NCBI GenBank assembly: GCA_015179025.1
Contig: WHUX01000062.1
Span: forward strand, 1-57,500
From: Terfezia claveryi
Lineage: Eukaryota; Ascomycota; Pezizomycetes; Pezizales; Pezizaceae
Length of the DNA: 57,500 nucleotides
Reading direction: 5' to 3'
Shown piece after piece: positions 23,362-34,571 of the stretch. Position 1 is the first letter of the stretch, and the number at the start of each line of letters is the position of its first letter. The notes under the pieces are model-generated. The model saw nothing but the letters and a program-made list of their open reading frames with translations, made no database searches and was not told the origin of the DNA. The translations under genes and the position numbers were made by a program.

Positions 23362-25217
23362 CTATCGCCTCTGCCTCTTCGTATCTCGTGCATTAGTTTC
23401 CTCCTCGTCATCCGAAATCTCTGCATATACCGTTTTTGGTTGTGTTTTTCTCCAGGCAGCCTATTCCCCGTTGTTAGCAAGTCTCACTCACCAGGGCACA
23501 TGAAAACAATTTACATACTGTGAACATCGGCTCCTTCTCTGCCACCTCAGCATACTTCAACAATGCCTCTCTGGGATCCTCATCTCTCATAGAGCTAAGC
23601 GCATATGCCTTCTTGACATGCTCTTGATCAGGATTACTCTTTCCCCATGGTGTTGGTGCTGGCATCTCCGGTGCCATAGAGCCTTTCTTCTTCCCACCCA
23701 ATTGTGAACTCAAGCCACCCTTGGCCCTCCCGAGCAGTGCGTTCGGAAGCAATATGGCGTCCTCACTCAACCCGCCAGAAGCCAGGTCTGTGCTAAACGT
23801 GGGATCGTCGTCAATATGGCGTTTCTTGGGCGCCCGAGTGACTACCAGCTTTGCACCCCGTTCGGAGGTGGTGGGTGAGTATAGGATATTGATGGCACCG
23901 GTAGAAGAGCCCGTCAGAATTTGGTTGATTTTGGAGTGCCAGTTTACTGTGACAAGAGGCTGCGAGGGGGTAATAGGTATGGTTTGTTCGGATATCAAGG
24001 TAGCAGGAGAAAGAATATGGAGGTTCCCGTTTGCATCCCCCGTGAGAAGGTTTGTTCCATTGGGCGAGAATACTATATTGCTCTCGGGTGGGATAGGAGT
24101 CGCAAATTCTCTGGTATTCATAGGCGCCTTAAGTTTTCGGGTATCCCATACTAAAATTGTCATCAGCTTTCTGAACTATACATACGAGAGTAGGGTACGA
24201 CGAACATTTAATGGTATGATCTCCCCCTTTTGTCACGAGCAGCCTACCGTCTGGTGAAAATACCATTGACGAAGTCCAGCTCTCCCTCTGATGGGCATCC
24301 TTGACCTCAATCGCTGGCCTGGTGAATGGCCCCTCGCCACCATATACCATCAAGCTTCCATCCATAGCCACTGTCCCCAGCATACTCTTTGCCCCACCTT
24401 CCCCCGGTGCCCATGCAACACAGCACATCCTAGACCTTCCTCCCTTTGCCGTCTTACTCTTATGCACAATAATATCCTTGTGGTGCCTCTTATTATTCAC
24501 ATCCCATATCCTCAATGTCGAGTCCGTGCCCGCGGTCACTAGCCTATTCCTATCCGTGGGGTGCCAGCACCCAGCTGTAATCTCACTCACGTGCCCCTTG
24601 GTATTATGCATATCCCGGAGGTACATGTCCCCTTTGACAAACTCCACCAACGTCTCTCCATCTCGAGACAGGATCTGTGCTTGGTTGGCTGCGGGTATGA
24701 CAAGTATACTCTGTCCGTTGTCCGAAAAGGTTGCCGAGTGGACATGATGACTCTCGCTAGGCTCAACTGACCGAAACGGATTTAATGAATCCGAAGACAT
24801 GGATGGAAAATCGAAGAACTTGACCATGTGATCATGCGATGCTGTGACCACACGGGTTCCCGACGGATCTAGTGATATTGAGCTGACAGTCTTGGTATGC
24901 GCTTTCAGCACCAACTCATGGGATGTTGGGAATTCGTCTTCGTCCGAGGCATCATCATCATCGTCATCGGAACTCTCCCTCTTCATCTGCTGCTTGTCCT
25001 TTTCTTTCTCTTTCCCTTTCCCTTTCTCTTCTGACGCACCCCCACGCTTCGTCTTGTCGAACTCAACGGCTCTGTCGCGCGCGCCGGTTTGCTTTCCGAA
25101 AGCAGCTGGGAGGAATGCTCGCATTGGATCATTAGGGTCCAAAATGAGATCCTCCACGATGGGCTCGTCATCGCGGTCATCATCATCCTGTTGTGTGTCG
25201 GTCTTCGGTGGCGGCAT
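23362..25217 (-). CDS. WDR70-like WD40 repeat protein
   Basis: WDR70 homologues are nuclear seven-bladed WD40 proteins; in yeast and human they are linked to CUL4-DDB1 ligases and histone H2B ubiquitination at DNA breaks (family knowledge). Exons 25217-24206, 24150-23519 and 23460-23362 (introns 55 and 58 bp) give 580 aa. A Glu/Asp/Lys-rich head precedes repeats such as HTKTVSSISLDPSGTRVVTASHD, VTAGTDSTLRIWD and TKGGDHTIKLWDTRKL, the last created by the first splice. The C-terminus includes MFTAAWRKTQPK, created by the second splice, as in WDR70 proteins. The frame is open 12 codons upstream but only from a TTG, so the ATG at 25217 is taken as the start. Confidence 0.9.
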
Positions 25218-25808
25218 TTCGAATGTGGTAAATTTTTGTGGGTCGAATTTCAACAGCTTCGGCTAGTAGTGCGGCTCAAGTGCTGGTGCAATCAGGCCGC
25301 GCGCGCCAAATTCCAAACGTAAATACGGCGATTTTAAGCTTATGATTTCATATCTCAGATCGGTGTCTGCATCGAGTACCGGTTCTCGGGAATTTATTAC
25401 AGAATATGCATTATAGTACGACTAATGTACCGCCAACATATACCACCTCAATGCACCCATTTGATATGGGCTGAGCGTAGGTAGGTAAAAAAGTTTTGAG
25501 CAGCCAAGATTAGTGAATAACGGTCATTTGACTAAAGTAACCAATATTATGGTGGTATGTAAGGGGAAGCATCTCGAGGATGTCAGGGTAATGTATTTAA
25601 ATGAAGTAGAGAAAGTAACAAGAAAACTGGTAACCAGAATATGAGGAGCAATCAACAAAGGAAAAGATTAAAGAACAGACCCTAAGTGGGCTAAATCAAA
25701 AGTCAAATGTAGGTCTAACCTCGGGCCCCAAACCAAGAACGAACCCAATTGAAATGAAACACCCCCAATATGCCCCAGTGTACAAAATCTAAGCCGCCAT
25801 CACGGATC

Positions 25809-27910
25809 CTATTCTCCCACAATACTAGTATCACCCACGCTGCCACCCCTCCACTTAGTGCTTGACGCCTTAACATAGTCCATCACCAAATGTAGGCTAC
25901 TACTACGTCCCCTCCCCTTGGACTCCCCTGTGTCCTCCCCGCGTTCCATTCCCAAAACGCTTTCATCCTCGCTACCAACGGAATCAGGCTCCTTAAATGT
26001 CCTGCGTGAACTTCCTTCTCCGAGTCCACATGAAGAACCAGGCGCCGTTCTCGGGGGGGGGGACACATCAAGTGTTCTGCTTTTGACTTTGCGAGCAGCT
26101 CGCTTAGCGGTATTTTGGAGAACAGCTGGGCCAACGTGATCAGCAACCACAGCTTGTAGCTGGTAACCGAGGACAATAGGCCCTGGCACAAGGCTTATGG
26201 AATGTCGTTGGGGGGCAGTTGTTGATGTGGTCAGGTTAGTGCTGCTATGTGCGAAGCTTGCCCGTGCAGGAGATGATGGCAGGCCATCATGGTAATCTGT
26301 GTGATGCTCCAAAAGTGGCGACGTCTCTGTGATATCAGAATCTGGAAGATCCAAGTTGCTCGCCACATCGATGGCTACCGAATGCGATGATTGATAGCGG
26401 CGGACTTTCGGACGTGCTCTGGCCGTCCTTGGAGAAGCCGTTCCATCTGCGCCACTGAATACCGCACCCCTCTGTCTCTTCATGCTGCCGTTTTGACTTG
26501 AAACCTCTGAGATTTCTTCACCCTCGAGCAACCCAATATAACCTTCCTCTGCGAACTGGTCATCCTCATCTTCCTCCTTTGTCACCCGGCCGCTTGTAAT
26601 AAGGTAAACCCCCCAGAACGTGAACCCACACCCAAATATAAACTTGGTTAACCGATCAGACCCAATCTTTTCGAAATCCCTGTATAAGATGCCACTACCG
26701 ATAATAACGGATAGTGTGAAGAGCACGAATTGTGTTGGAATGACCTGGGTAGAGTCGAAGCGTTGCAAGGCCTGGTTGACGTATTTGATTTGTAGAACAG
26801 CTGTGGAAATGAGAATCACAGCAAAGAGGTAGGCAATTGGCATTGTAAAGATGTGGTATAAGGAGGTGGTGAGTAGCGATGAGATACCCTTAGTGGACAG
26901 CACTGTGTATCCACCAAACAGAGCCACCAACCCGAGGTCGATGACGATGGATTTCGAGCCATATCTCTGAGAAACATACATCAGGGCACCGATCATGACG
27001 CATGTAACACCAAAATAGACTTCAAAAGCAGTTTGTGAAATGGCTTCAAGTATTTCGTCGGGCCCAAGCTATATCACCATTAGCTCTTTTCTGGAGAAAG
27101 CGAAGGATGATGAACTACCTTGACTTCCTCTGCTGCAGAACTCATCACTACAATAACTGCACCGGCAATACTGACCACCACCCCCACGAAGTCTCGGCCC
27201 CGGAAAGGTTCTTTCAGCATTAATGGGGCGATAATGCAGTTGGATATTAGAGCAACCACTCCCAATGGTGAAACAATACTAGCAGGAGCAAAACCATATG
27301 CTAGGAAATTCCCACATTCCCCCACGGTCATCAATACCAGCCCTAGCCACCACCAAGGTGAATGGAGATACATCTGATCCCCATTCTCCGAATTCCTTCC
27401 TCCTACCAAATTTGAGTGCTCGCTCGTATTTTCCCAGTCCTCATCTTCAGGAGTCACATCCCCTCCCAACTGCCCTATACGGTCATTCTCCATTTCCTCA
27501 TCAACCATGTTCCCCCGTCCCCTGCCTGGCTGGCCTGCAGACCCCACCCCGGCCAACACCCTTTTCCATTCTTGCTCTTTCCGCCGTCGCTTTAGTAATC
27601 GCTCTCTTTGTGTCTTCTCCCGCCGCAAGCGAATATGGGCATATTTTTGTACATTCAGTGCCAGTGAGATAAGAACGTTGCCGCTGATGGCGACTATTAT
27701 TCCAATAAAAGAGGACCACCTCTTTGCCTCATCTTCGTCCCCATCCGAACCCATAAGCGACAATATCCACTGTATGCTGGAAGCCAAATCGGTTGAGTTG
27801 CTGTAGATACCGCCCGGCGTTGGTGTGGGGGGGATTGTGGTAGGTGAGAGTGACGAGAACACAGATTGGTGACCCGAGTAGTGGGAAGTCCCCACCGCTC
27901 CGTCTATCAT
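25809..27910 (-). CDS. NIPA-type (DUF803) magnesium transporter
   Basis: NIPA proteins are polytopic membrane carriers of the drug/metabolite transporter fold, associated with Mg2+ transport. Exons 27910-27119 and 27068-25809, joined over a 50-bp intron (GTAGTT, ATATAG), give 683 aa. Membrane segments include SSFIGIIVAISGNVLISLAL, then GLVLMTVGECGNFLAYGFAP, VSPLGVVALISNCIIAPL, FVGVVVSIAGAVIVVM and further helices to about residue 430. The splice restores VKLGPDEILEAISQ. A ~70-residue charged insert separates the first and second helices, and the last ~250 residues form a soluble Ser-rich tail. Both are common in fungal members. The transported ion is inferred from the family. Confidence 0.9.
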
Positions 27911-29110
27911 CGCAAGCGCTTGCTATAACCAGTATTTTAGATCAAAAAGGAGCCAGAGCTCTCGGTGCCATAAGTTGTATTGGGCGGATGAGGGGAAAGC
28001 TGGAACGACACAAGGAGTGTATGTTTGACAACCGGATCCTCCTCGGATCAACCAAAAATTGGAATGCTGAAATCAAAACAGCAATAAAAAGAAAGTAGGT
28101 TGAGAATATGAAGGGTCCTCGGGACCAGTGGTGTAATGTTGTGTGGATAGCGACTTGGGCGCGCAAACATGGGAGTGGAGGTTACTTGATGAAAACCAGG
28201 GACGGAATTCTGCTGGTTAAACCAAGTACGGATAGTACCACAGCCCCAGGGGTCTGGATTGTGACACTGCAAAAGATACTGGCCCTTGCAACCTCGGAAG
28301 CAGACACTCTAACCTCACTTTTCTAAAATAATAATAATAATAAAAGCACTCATGTGCCAGGGAAGTATGACGAGCACCCGGAAGACCGATCTGCACCGCG
28401 CCATTACACTACACCTTGGTCTCCGACCCCTTGCTGAGTCACGGTAAGCAAAGCTGAGATCACGATGTGCCCGCAAAACGGAATATTAAGTAGTCTAAGT
28501 ATGATTAACGGAGGCTATCGTAAGTAATTTGTGGGATAGTTGTGCACACGATACAGAAATTCACTTGTATAATGGCCCTGAGGGTCCCTTGGGGCTCCTC
28601 AGAAATAAACCCCAACCAGTCTGGCCACAATAGCACCCCCAAAATACTCCAACCTCAGAAACGACGACTCTGATACGAAGGTCCCTTATCAAAACACGCA
28701 CCCCTCCTGGGAGCGCGTTCCCAGGCCCAACGCACCTGGTTAGGCTACTGTGCCGGTGGGTTCAGTTACCCTGAACTTGTATTACTGTCAGGCAATTAGC
28801 TAATGACCCCAACTTCACAACGAAACTAATACCTTAAATTAGTCTCATGCCATTAAATATCGAGGTATCGCTCATGGAGCATAGCCCGAGCAACTCAAGT
28901 CCACACATATCTACGAGGGATTGTGCAACAAGACTAGGCACTGATGGCCTTTCCCACTTCTCAGGTGACTGGGCATCTTTGTAAGCAAAGGGGCACAACC
29001 AGCGAAGATACCTACATGCATTAGTTACCCAGGTTTGCTAATTTAATCTATAACAATTATTATTTTGTAGTTTTTGTGAACTCGACTAAAAGATGTACTT
29101 AAGTAGCTAG
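27911..29110. other. Intergenic region 5' of the NIPA gene
   Basis: No gene recognised. It holds the NIPA promoter, a SINE-like copy (28320-28440) and the palindromic word GTTCAGTTACCCTGAAC at 28760-28776, which includes TTCAGGGTAA on the minus strand. Confidence 0.5.
28320..28440 (-). mobile_element. SINE-like element (copy 2)
   Basis: Reading the minus strand from 28440 down: a tRNA-like head containing TAGTGTAATGG (28411-28401), which fits the Pol III A-box consensus; then a body sharing CAGGGAAGTATGACGAGC (plus-strand reading, 28358-28375) with the copy near 5240; then a tail of ATT trinucleotide repeats (plus strand ATA repeats 28326-28343). Head, body and simple-repeat tail match SINE layout. 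No good B-box or target-site duplication was found, so this is tentative. Confidence 0.4.
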
Positions 29111-29714
29111 AGTTATACATACCTTGCTAAACCGGACTGCATAAATCCCTAGGATCCCGTCCGGTATAACAAATTTTGCGGGCGGAGCAACAAGAGAACC
29201 TCATCACACCGCAACACAAGCAGATCAAAGGAAAGAAAGCATATTGGAAGGCACAGACATAATTCTATAGTTGATAAGTAAGATCTATAACGTTCTGACA
29301 GTGTAAGGATGTCGCTAATAATATAGGACGGGCATTTTCTCTGAGAGAAAAATATGAGGTCCGTCAACCAAAGCATGTCAGTTTCTGCTCTTGCTTTCCG
29401 CACACTCCAACTCAACTCTCCAATCAAGACTTGGTTGATACTATTGGTCAGGCACAAGAAGGACTTAAATATTATCAGCAGATCAAGCATCACTTAGGGA
29501 CTTCTGGGTTCTAACTTCCTCTTAGCCAAATATCCCGTCCGGTTCTGCTGATTAATTTTCTTTGTATATATTTTTTTTTTCTTGAGATTTCTTGTCCGGT
29601 CCGGTTTACTATTTGTCCGGTATAGCCAATAAAATTTTGTTCAAAAATCGCCAAAGCCCGTCCGTTATAGCAAGTTTTTCGGGTAAAGTCGTTCCGGTTT
29701 AGCAAGTTATAACT
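29111..29714. mobile_element. Pogo/Fot1-like MITE with terminal inverted repeats
   Basis: Inverted ends share CTTGCTAAACCGGA (29123-29136; reverse complement at 29693-29706), with AGTTAT at the outer border of both ends. Inside, subterminal words of the TGTCCGGTATAGC / GTCCGTTATAGCAAG type recur in both orientations (near 29160, 29530, 29600, 29620 and 29660). The ~600-bp interior has no transposase frame. TIR style and size suggest a non-autonomous Tc1/mariner-pogo derivative. The superfamily is inferred. Confidence 0.6.
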
Positions 29715-31167
29715 GTATTCGCAACCATTGTGAAATTTCAAGGATTTTTGATGCGTAGGGTAAATCAATGCAATTCAGGGTAAGGGGGAAATCAGGAATA
29801 ATAGGAAATAAGGTGACTAGATCTTGCGGGAAGAATGATGCCACGCTTAAAGCTCTTGCGGGAAGAAAGAACGAAGCCATTCTTGCCCTTTACGTGATGC
29901 ATAACTATTTAAGAGGCTGTAGGTAGTTCTACCTACAAAGTGGTTTTGGTTTTTTCATAAGAATCGCACTTCAACTAATTATAAGCATGAAAGCTGCTTG
30001 AGCAACCAGACTAGGTAAAGGCTTACGCTAAAGTTACTTGTGATGACTAAGTCAGTCAAAGGTGATTGGCTAAAAAATCAAGCTTTAATTTAACCGCCAC
30101 CTGTGGAATACTTTCACTAAACTTCCCAATTTGTCAATCGATACCTCTTGAAGCCTAGCCGGGCCTCTAAGGCCACAGTGTTGGAATTTGATCCATATCT
30201 AGACTCCTATGTACAGTAAGGGCTTTTGTGCATCCAGCAAAACAGTATAGCCTAGACCAAATTATCTATACGACCGAGTACAAGAGCCTTACGGACTTAT
30301 TTTCAATTGAAAGTCGAAAATGATCTACTAAAGTTTGGGCTCGAGGCTACTTTAAAACAGTTCTATGGCGAAGGCCTGTGTTGCAATGATTTTACTAAAA
30401 ACACCTCCACCGCTTTGATAATCCTGGCTTCACTCCCCTGTTTCTCTTATCAATCTGTATACAACATCGAATTGCTGATTTTTAAATACTCTAGTCTAGG
30501 CTGTTCCTATAACGTAGCTTCGTGCACAGTTCAAGATTTTTTGCACCTCAAATCCCTGTCACTAAGCATCCCCTGGGGTTTCTGCAACTTCCTATGTTCA
30601 ATATGGCAAGTGTCTTGGTTTTTCAAAATCAAACCATTCCCCATGTGGTATATCCACTCAGCCCAAGTTTTTTTTTTTTTTTTTTTTTTTGGTGAGTATC
30701 TGCCATGCCCCACACCAGAATTATCTTGTATGCAAAGTAACTGAGAGGACTGCCTGGTACGGTATCCGTTATATGAGAGGAATTTTGGTGGAAGCAGCCT
30801 AAAACCGTCTGGAATAGTAGAAGGGTCCATTATATCGAGTTCCGTAATAGCAGGGTCAGCAATAGGGGTTAAGTCGAGGCAAATCTGACGGATTTCGGGC
30901 GTACGTCCATAGTACTAACGCTTAAGATGATTGCTGTTGCTGCTATCTCTCCAGAAAGGTAGTCTGCAGACAGAATACCCCACTTTAATCCACCCCTGCA
31001 ACTGTTCGCAGGTCATCCCCACTTTCATTTTAGATCCCAGCCTTGAAAATGTAGAGGCAAATGTAGAGGAGAAGATGTATATATTACAGGGCGTGGAATC
31101 TTCACAGCTCTGTGAGGAGCAGTAGTAGGTGAAGCAGAATATATATAAAAAAGAACGATTGGAAGTC
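29715..31167. other. Gene-poor spacer with degenerate repeats
   Basis: No gene recognised. TTCAGGGTAA lies at 29774. A short direct duplication of TCTTGCGGGAAGAA occurs at about 29822 and 29854. A T-run of over 20 lies at about 30668-30691. Around 30800-30890, words such as ACCGTCTGGAATAGTAG and TCCGTAATAGCAGGGTC resemble decayed pogo-like subterminal repeats. Confidence 0.5.
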
Positions 31168-32582
31168 ATGGATGACGCAAGTGATGGCTATGTTGCTCCT
31201 CCAAGAACAACTCCAAACCCTTTCCTCAAAGTTGATGAGAATGTCGTATCTAGTAAGTAAACCCACAAAATCAGCTTTTGAATACAACGTTATTTTTTAG
31301 TTCATAGTTCACTAATTCTATCACAGAACTTCCCAAAGGCACCACAGTCGTCTCAATTACGCCTTATGGGTCCAGTTTCTGGACACAGACGGCAAGATTG
31401 GAAACGCAACTTCCATGTGGCATGAAGTGTTCATATTTCCTCAAGGTAATGCTAAGGGATGTTAAGTCTTTGAGTTTACTGATTCTCTGTGTCCACATTC
31501 TCAGGTTGCGCTTGAGGAAAAAGGTCGAGAAATGCTAAATGGCGAATTCGAGTCAATGACCGCCCTCTATACCACATCTCCGGAGTTCGTTCCCAAACCA
31601 TACGCCTGGGGATCTTACCAATCCCTCCCAGACACGCACTTCTTCCTCTGCGATTTTCATGACATGATTGAGGAGCTGCCTCCAGATATTGACAATTTCA
31701 CAAAACGCCTTGCCGACCTGCACCGCAGCTCGCTTCCAGATTCCCCAGGCAAATTTGGGTTTCATATTTGTACTTATATGGGCCCATTACCACAAGATAA
31801 CAATTGGTGTGATACTTGGGAGGAATTTTATATCCAAGGCATGAAGAGGATGTTAGCTCTCGAAAGGGAAGTACAAGGGCCAAACGAGGAACTGGAAGCT
31901 TTGACAGCGCAGTTATTCGAGAATGTGGTCCCAAGGCTACTGAGGCCCATGGAAACCTTTGGTAACAAAATTACTCCCATCCTGATACATGGTGATCTGT
32001 GGTATGGGAACGTATGTACGGATAGGAGGACACGTGAGCCCATTATCTTTGATGCATGTGCATTTTGGGCACATAATGAATGTGAGTAGCATTATCAACA
32101 CGAAATTAGGACATCTCTCAGCACATCTTTTAGCATATACTCATACAGCATATCTCAACAGACGAAGTTGGTACATGGCGTGCTCCAAGATACCGTTTTG
32201 GTCAGAAGTACATTAAATCATATTTCAAGTATTATAATAGGTCTGCACCAGCTCAGGACGCAGATGACCGAAACGCACTCTACTCAATGTAACCCGCCCC
32301 CTTCCAGGTTGTTTATTTGAAAGATTGGGATTCTTAATACTTGTCTGCAGACGTTTCAATCTTCATTCCTCATGTGCTTACTCTACCAGCAAGCGATTTC
32401 GGCAAGAGTATGCCCCATTGCAATTTTTGACCATATCCAAGGAAATATTTGATGCTAATGAAGTACCCTAAAGTGTTATCGATGAAATGAGACGGCTTGT
32501 GGACAAATTTCCAGGAGGCTATGAAGGGTGGGTCAAAGAGAAGCTTGCCAATGGGGAGCTCCCACCGAGTTTAGATGTTTGA
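31168..32582 (+). CDS. Fructosamine-kinase family protein
   Basis: The family (protein kinase-like fold) phosphorylates sugars attached to protein amines, promoting deglycation. The substrate here is not known. Six exons: 31168-31252, 31327-31445, 31505-32081, 32162-32288, 32351-32407 and 32474-32582, giving 357 aa. Key features are FLKVALEEKGREM (ATP-lysine region), FFLCDFHDM (hinge) and the catalytic loop HGDLWYGNV (His ~230, Asp ~232), followed by FDACAFWAHNEYE, which fills the metal-binding DPA..YGH.E position in diverged form. The C-terminal exons read RYRFGQKYIKSYFKYYN, DDRNALYS and FPGGYEGWV, as in fungal members. It is transcribed towards the ketopantoate reductase gene (convergent). 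Confidence 0.88.
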
Positions 32583-32867
32583 TGAACAACTCAATATACC
32601 ACTATGTTGCTGTAGCGATGAAAAAAAAATTTCCAAGTATTTTACCCAGTCATGCTATCCATTGGGATTTCGTTCCACTTTTAGTAGATTCCCCCTCACG
32701 CATAACTCAAAACTAGAAAAGCTTTCTAAGAAAATGCTTAGTATTATATTTATGAATCCACCATAGCCAACGGACGCTAACAGTACGTTTATGAGAGACT
32801 ACTTCAACATGTATAGTTGCGAACTCATGAGTGAATGTTTTATTCACTGTTTCACTCATTGTTTCAC

Positions 32868-34103
32868 TCACGCAGACGTTGACAGCTCTGGGAATGTCTC
32901 CATGATCTCTTCTACGGAGACCTGCTGTCCGCGCGCCACGAGATCAACGACTCTAGCATTTGCCATAGAGTCAACCCCAACTTGAATACCCCTCCTGACA
33001 ATATACCCATTGATATAGTCTATCTCAGTTTTCCGATTGGCCCTGAAATCCTGCAACATGGAACTAGTGTTGGCCCCTGTCTTAGTGGCAACATCAATCA
33101 CCACGTCTCTCATACGTCCAAATGAGAAAATGTTTTCTTTCCCCGGCAAGCCTTGTATTTCTGGCAGGGATTGTATCACCTGGCATATTTCACTCAATAA
33201 GAGGTGCATCAACTCGGTTGCAAATTCGTGAATCACAGTCACGGAATCTGACTCCTGGGTATTTACATCAGATTCCCTAAACAATTGACCATTTCGACAG
33301 TTGAAGAGGACAGTAAGAGGATTGATAATAGCGTTGACAACAAGCTTTTCAAGTTGTGCTTGAAGAAGCTGTAGAGCGGGAACATGAACTGCAGAGAGTG
33401 CGGGAGTGCGGGTAAGGATCTCGGGAAGGTTCCCCGGCTGCAGCTGCGGCCACTCCACCCTGTCTGGTATGTGCAGGGATCCCATCGTCACCTTTCCTCG
33501 GCCAGCATGAACAATGTGAAAGGGTTGCGTGGAATAAACGCCATGAGTAACGATACCAGCCAAATAGTGAGGCCAAGAATCTGAAGTTTCTGGGAATTTC
33601 CTCACAATTTCATCCAGTATTCCCATGCCATTCTGACAAAAGAGGACGGTAGAGTCTGGAGTGAGACGGTGTCGAATGGCTGAAAAAGCAGCAACGGTCT
33701 TCGTAGCTTTTGTAGCAATAATGAGGTTGTGAATTGCAACTGTATCGCTTGGAGGCGCATGTTGCAGGATTTCGAAGTTATACCCTTTCTGTTGGTCGGG
33801 GACCCCGTTCCAAACTAGCACCGTCCCTCTTCCCACCGCATCCCACTCCTTGGCGAGTGTCTCCCTGTGGAACAGGAGAGTAATGGATTGTGCCCCATGG
33901 GATTGGGCTATGGAGTGTGCAAACAACAGTCCAATATTTCCGACTCCCAGGACATGGACGGTCTTTGCGTATGTATTTGGTGTTGTTGATAGTGTTCTGA
34001 GTGTCATTGAAGCTGGAGAGGCAAGATGACGATGTGGGCCGCAGCATGCTGCAGCTGCCCGTCGAAAAATATGTGAGAGCACTGGAGCACGAGATATTGT
34101 CAT
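32868..34103 (-). CDS. PAN5: 2-dehydropantoate 2-reductase (ketopantoate reductase)
   Basis: Reduces 2-dehydropantoate to pantoate with NADPH, a step towards pantothenate and coenzyme A. A single exon of 411 aa. The Rossmann motif VLGVGNIGLLFAHSIA follows an N-terminal Arg/Ser/Ala-rich stretch (HIFRRAAAACC, LRTLSTTPNTYAK) that resembles a mitochondrial presequence. Further signatures are LIIATKATKTVAAFSAIRHR, STVLFCQNGMGI and the C-domain KLVVNAIINPLTVLFNCRNGQL with its catalytic Lys. TKTGANTSSMLQDFRANRKTEIDYINGYIVRRG is conserved near the end (split here for reading; it is continuous in the protein from ~residue 355). The frame is open upstream to 34157, but only from a TTG; the ATG at 34103 is taken. 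The gene symbol is by analogy with yeast. Confidence 0.88.
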   Translation of the reverse strand: MTISRAPVLSHIFRRAAAACCGPHRHLASPASMTLRTLSTTPNTYAKTVHVLGVGNIGLLFAHSIAQSHGAQSITLLFHRETLAKEWDAVGRGTVLVWNGVPDQQKGYNFEILQHAPPSDTVAIHNLIIATKATKTVAAFSAIRHRLTPDSTVLFCQNGMGILDEIVRKFPETSDSWPHYLAGIVTHGVYSTQPFHIVHAGRGKVTMGSLHIPDRVEWPQLQPGNLPEILTRTPALSAVHVPALQLLQAQLEKLVVNAIINPLTVLFNCRNGQLFRESDVNTQESDSVTVIHEFATELMHLLLSEICQVIQSLPEIQGLPGKENIFSFGRMRDVVIDVATKTGANTSSMLQDFRANRKTEIDYINGYIVRRGIQVGVDSMANARVVDLVARGQQVSVEEIMETFPELSTSA

Positions 34104-34157
34104 TTTTGAAATTATTAAGCAGCTCAATCTGGCAGTCAAGCGGGAAGCTACAGTCAA

Positions 34158-34571
34158 GGCTGCGGAGCCTGCTTTTAAATCTGTCCGAAGGAGAACACTG
34201 CCCAGATGATTGTTCTGCAGGCCACAGGACTTGTTAGGTGATGCAGGTTATTAGAAACATTTAAATTTTGCAGATCATTTCCATCTCCATTCTTATTCGC
34301 CCTGACAAGTAAGCCCGACAGTGCTCTCTAGTACCGGTATCCCAGTCTTTGTGACACTTTAGCAGAGCCTGAGACTTTAAGGCTTGGGGTTTCTATCTGT
34401 TGATATCTGTAAGATCAATGAGGAAAGAACGCTTAAACAAGGGTGGCAACTGACGAAAATGGAAGCCAATGGGTTAGGGGCTGAACACGACAAAAGTAAC
34501 TCATATTCCCGTAGACTGCTTGATGTTCTCGCACACGAGAAAGAGTGAAGAAAACGGCACGGCTTTTCAAA
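34158..34571. other. Intergenic region between divergent ketopantoate reductase and NLR-like genes
   Basis: About 470 bp separate the two divergent starts. No promoter element is recognised with confidence. Confidence 0.4.

Noticed and set aside
30307..30744. Plus-strand open frame of 145 codons
   Set aside because: It runs through a T homopolymer (poly-Phe) and has no domain or intron logic; judged random.
32400..32480. Apparent premature stop in the fructosamine-kinase-like gene
   Set aside because: A 66-bp intron (GTATGC donor, GCTAAT branch, AAAG acceptor) removes it and restores the conserved RRLVDKFPGGYEGW segment.
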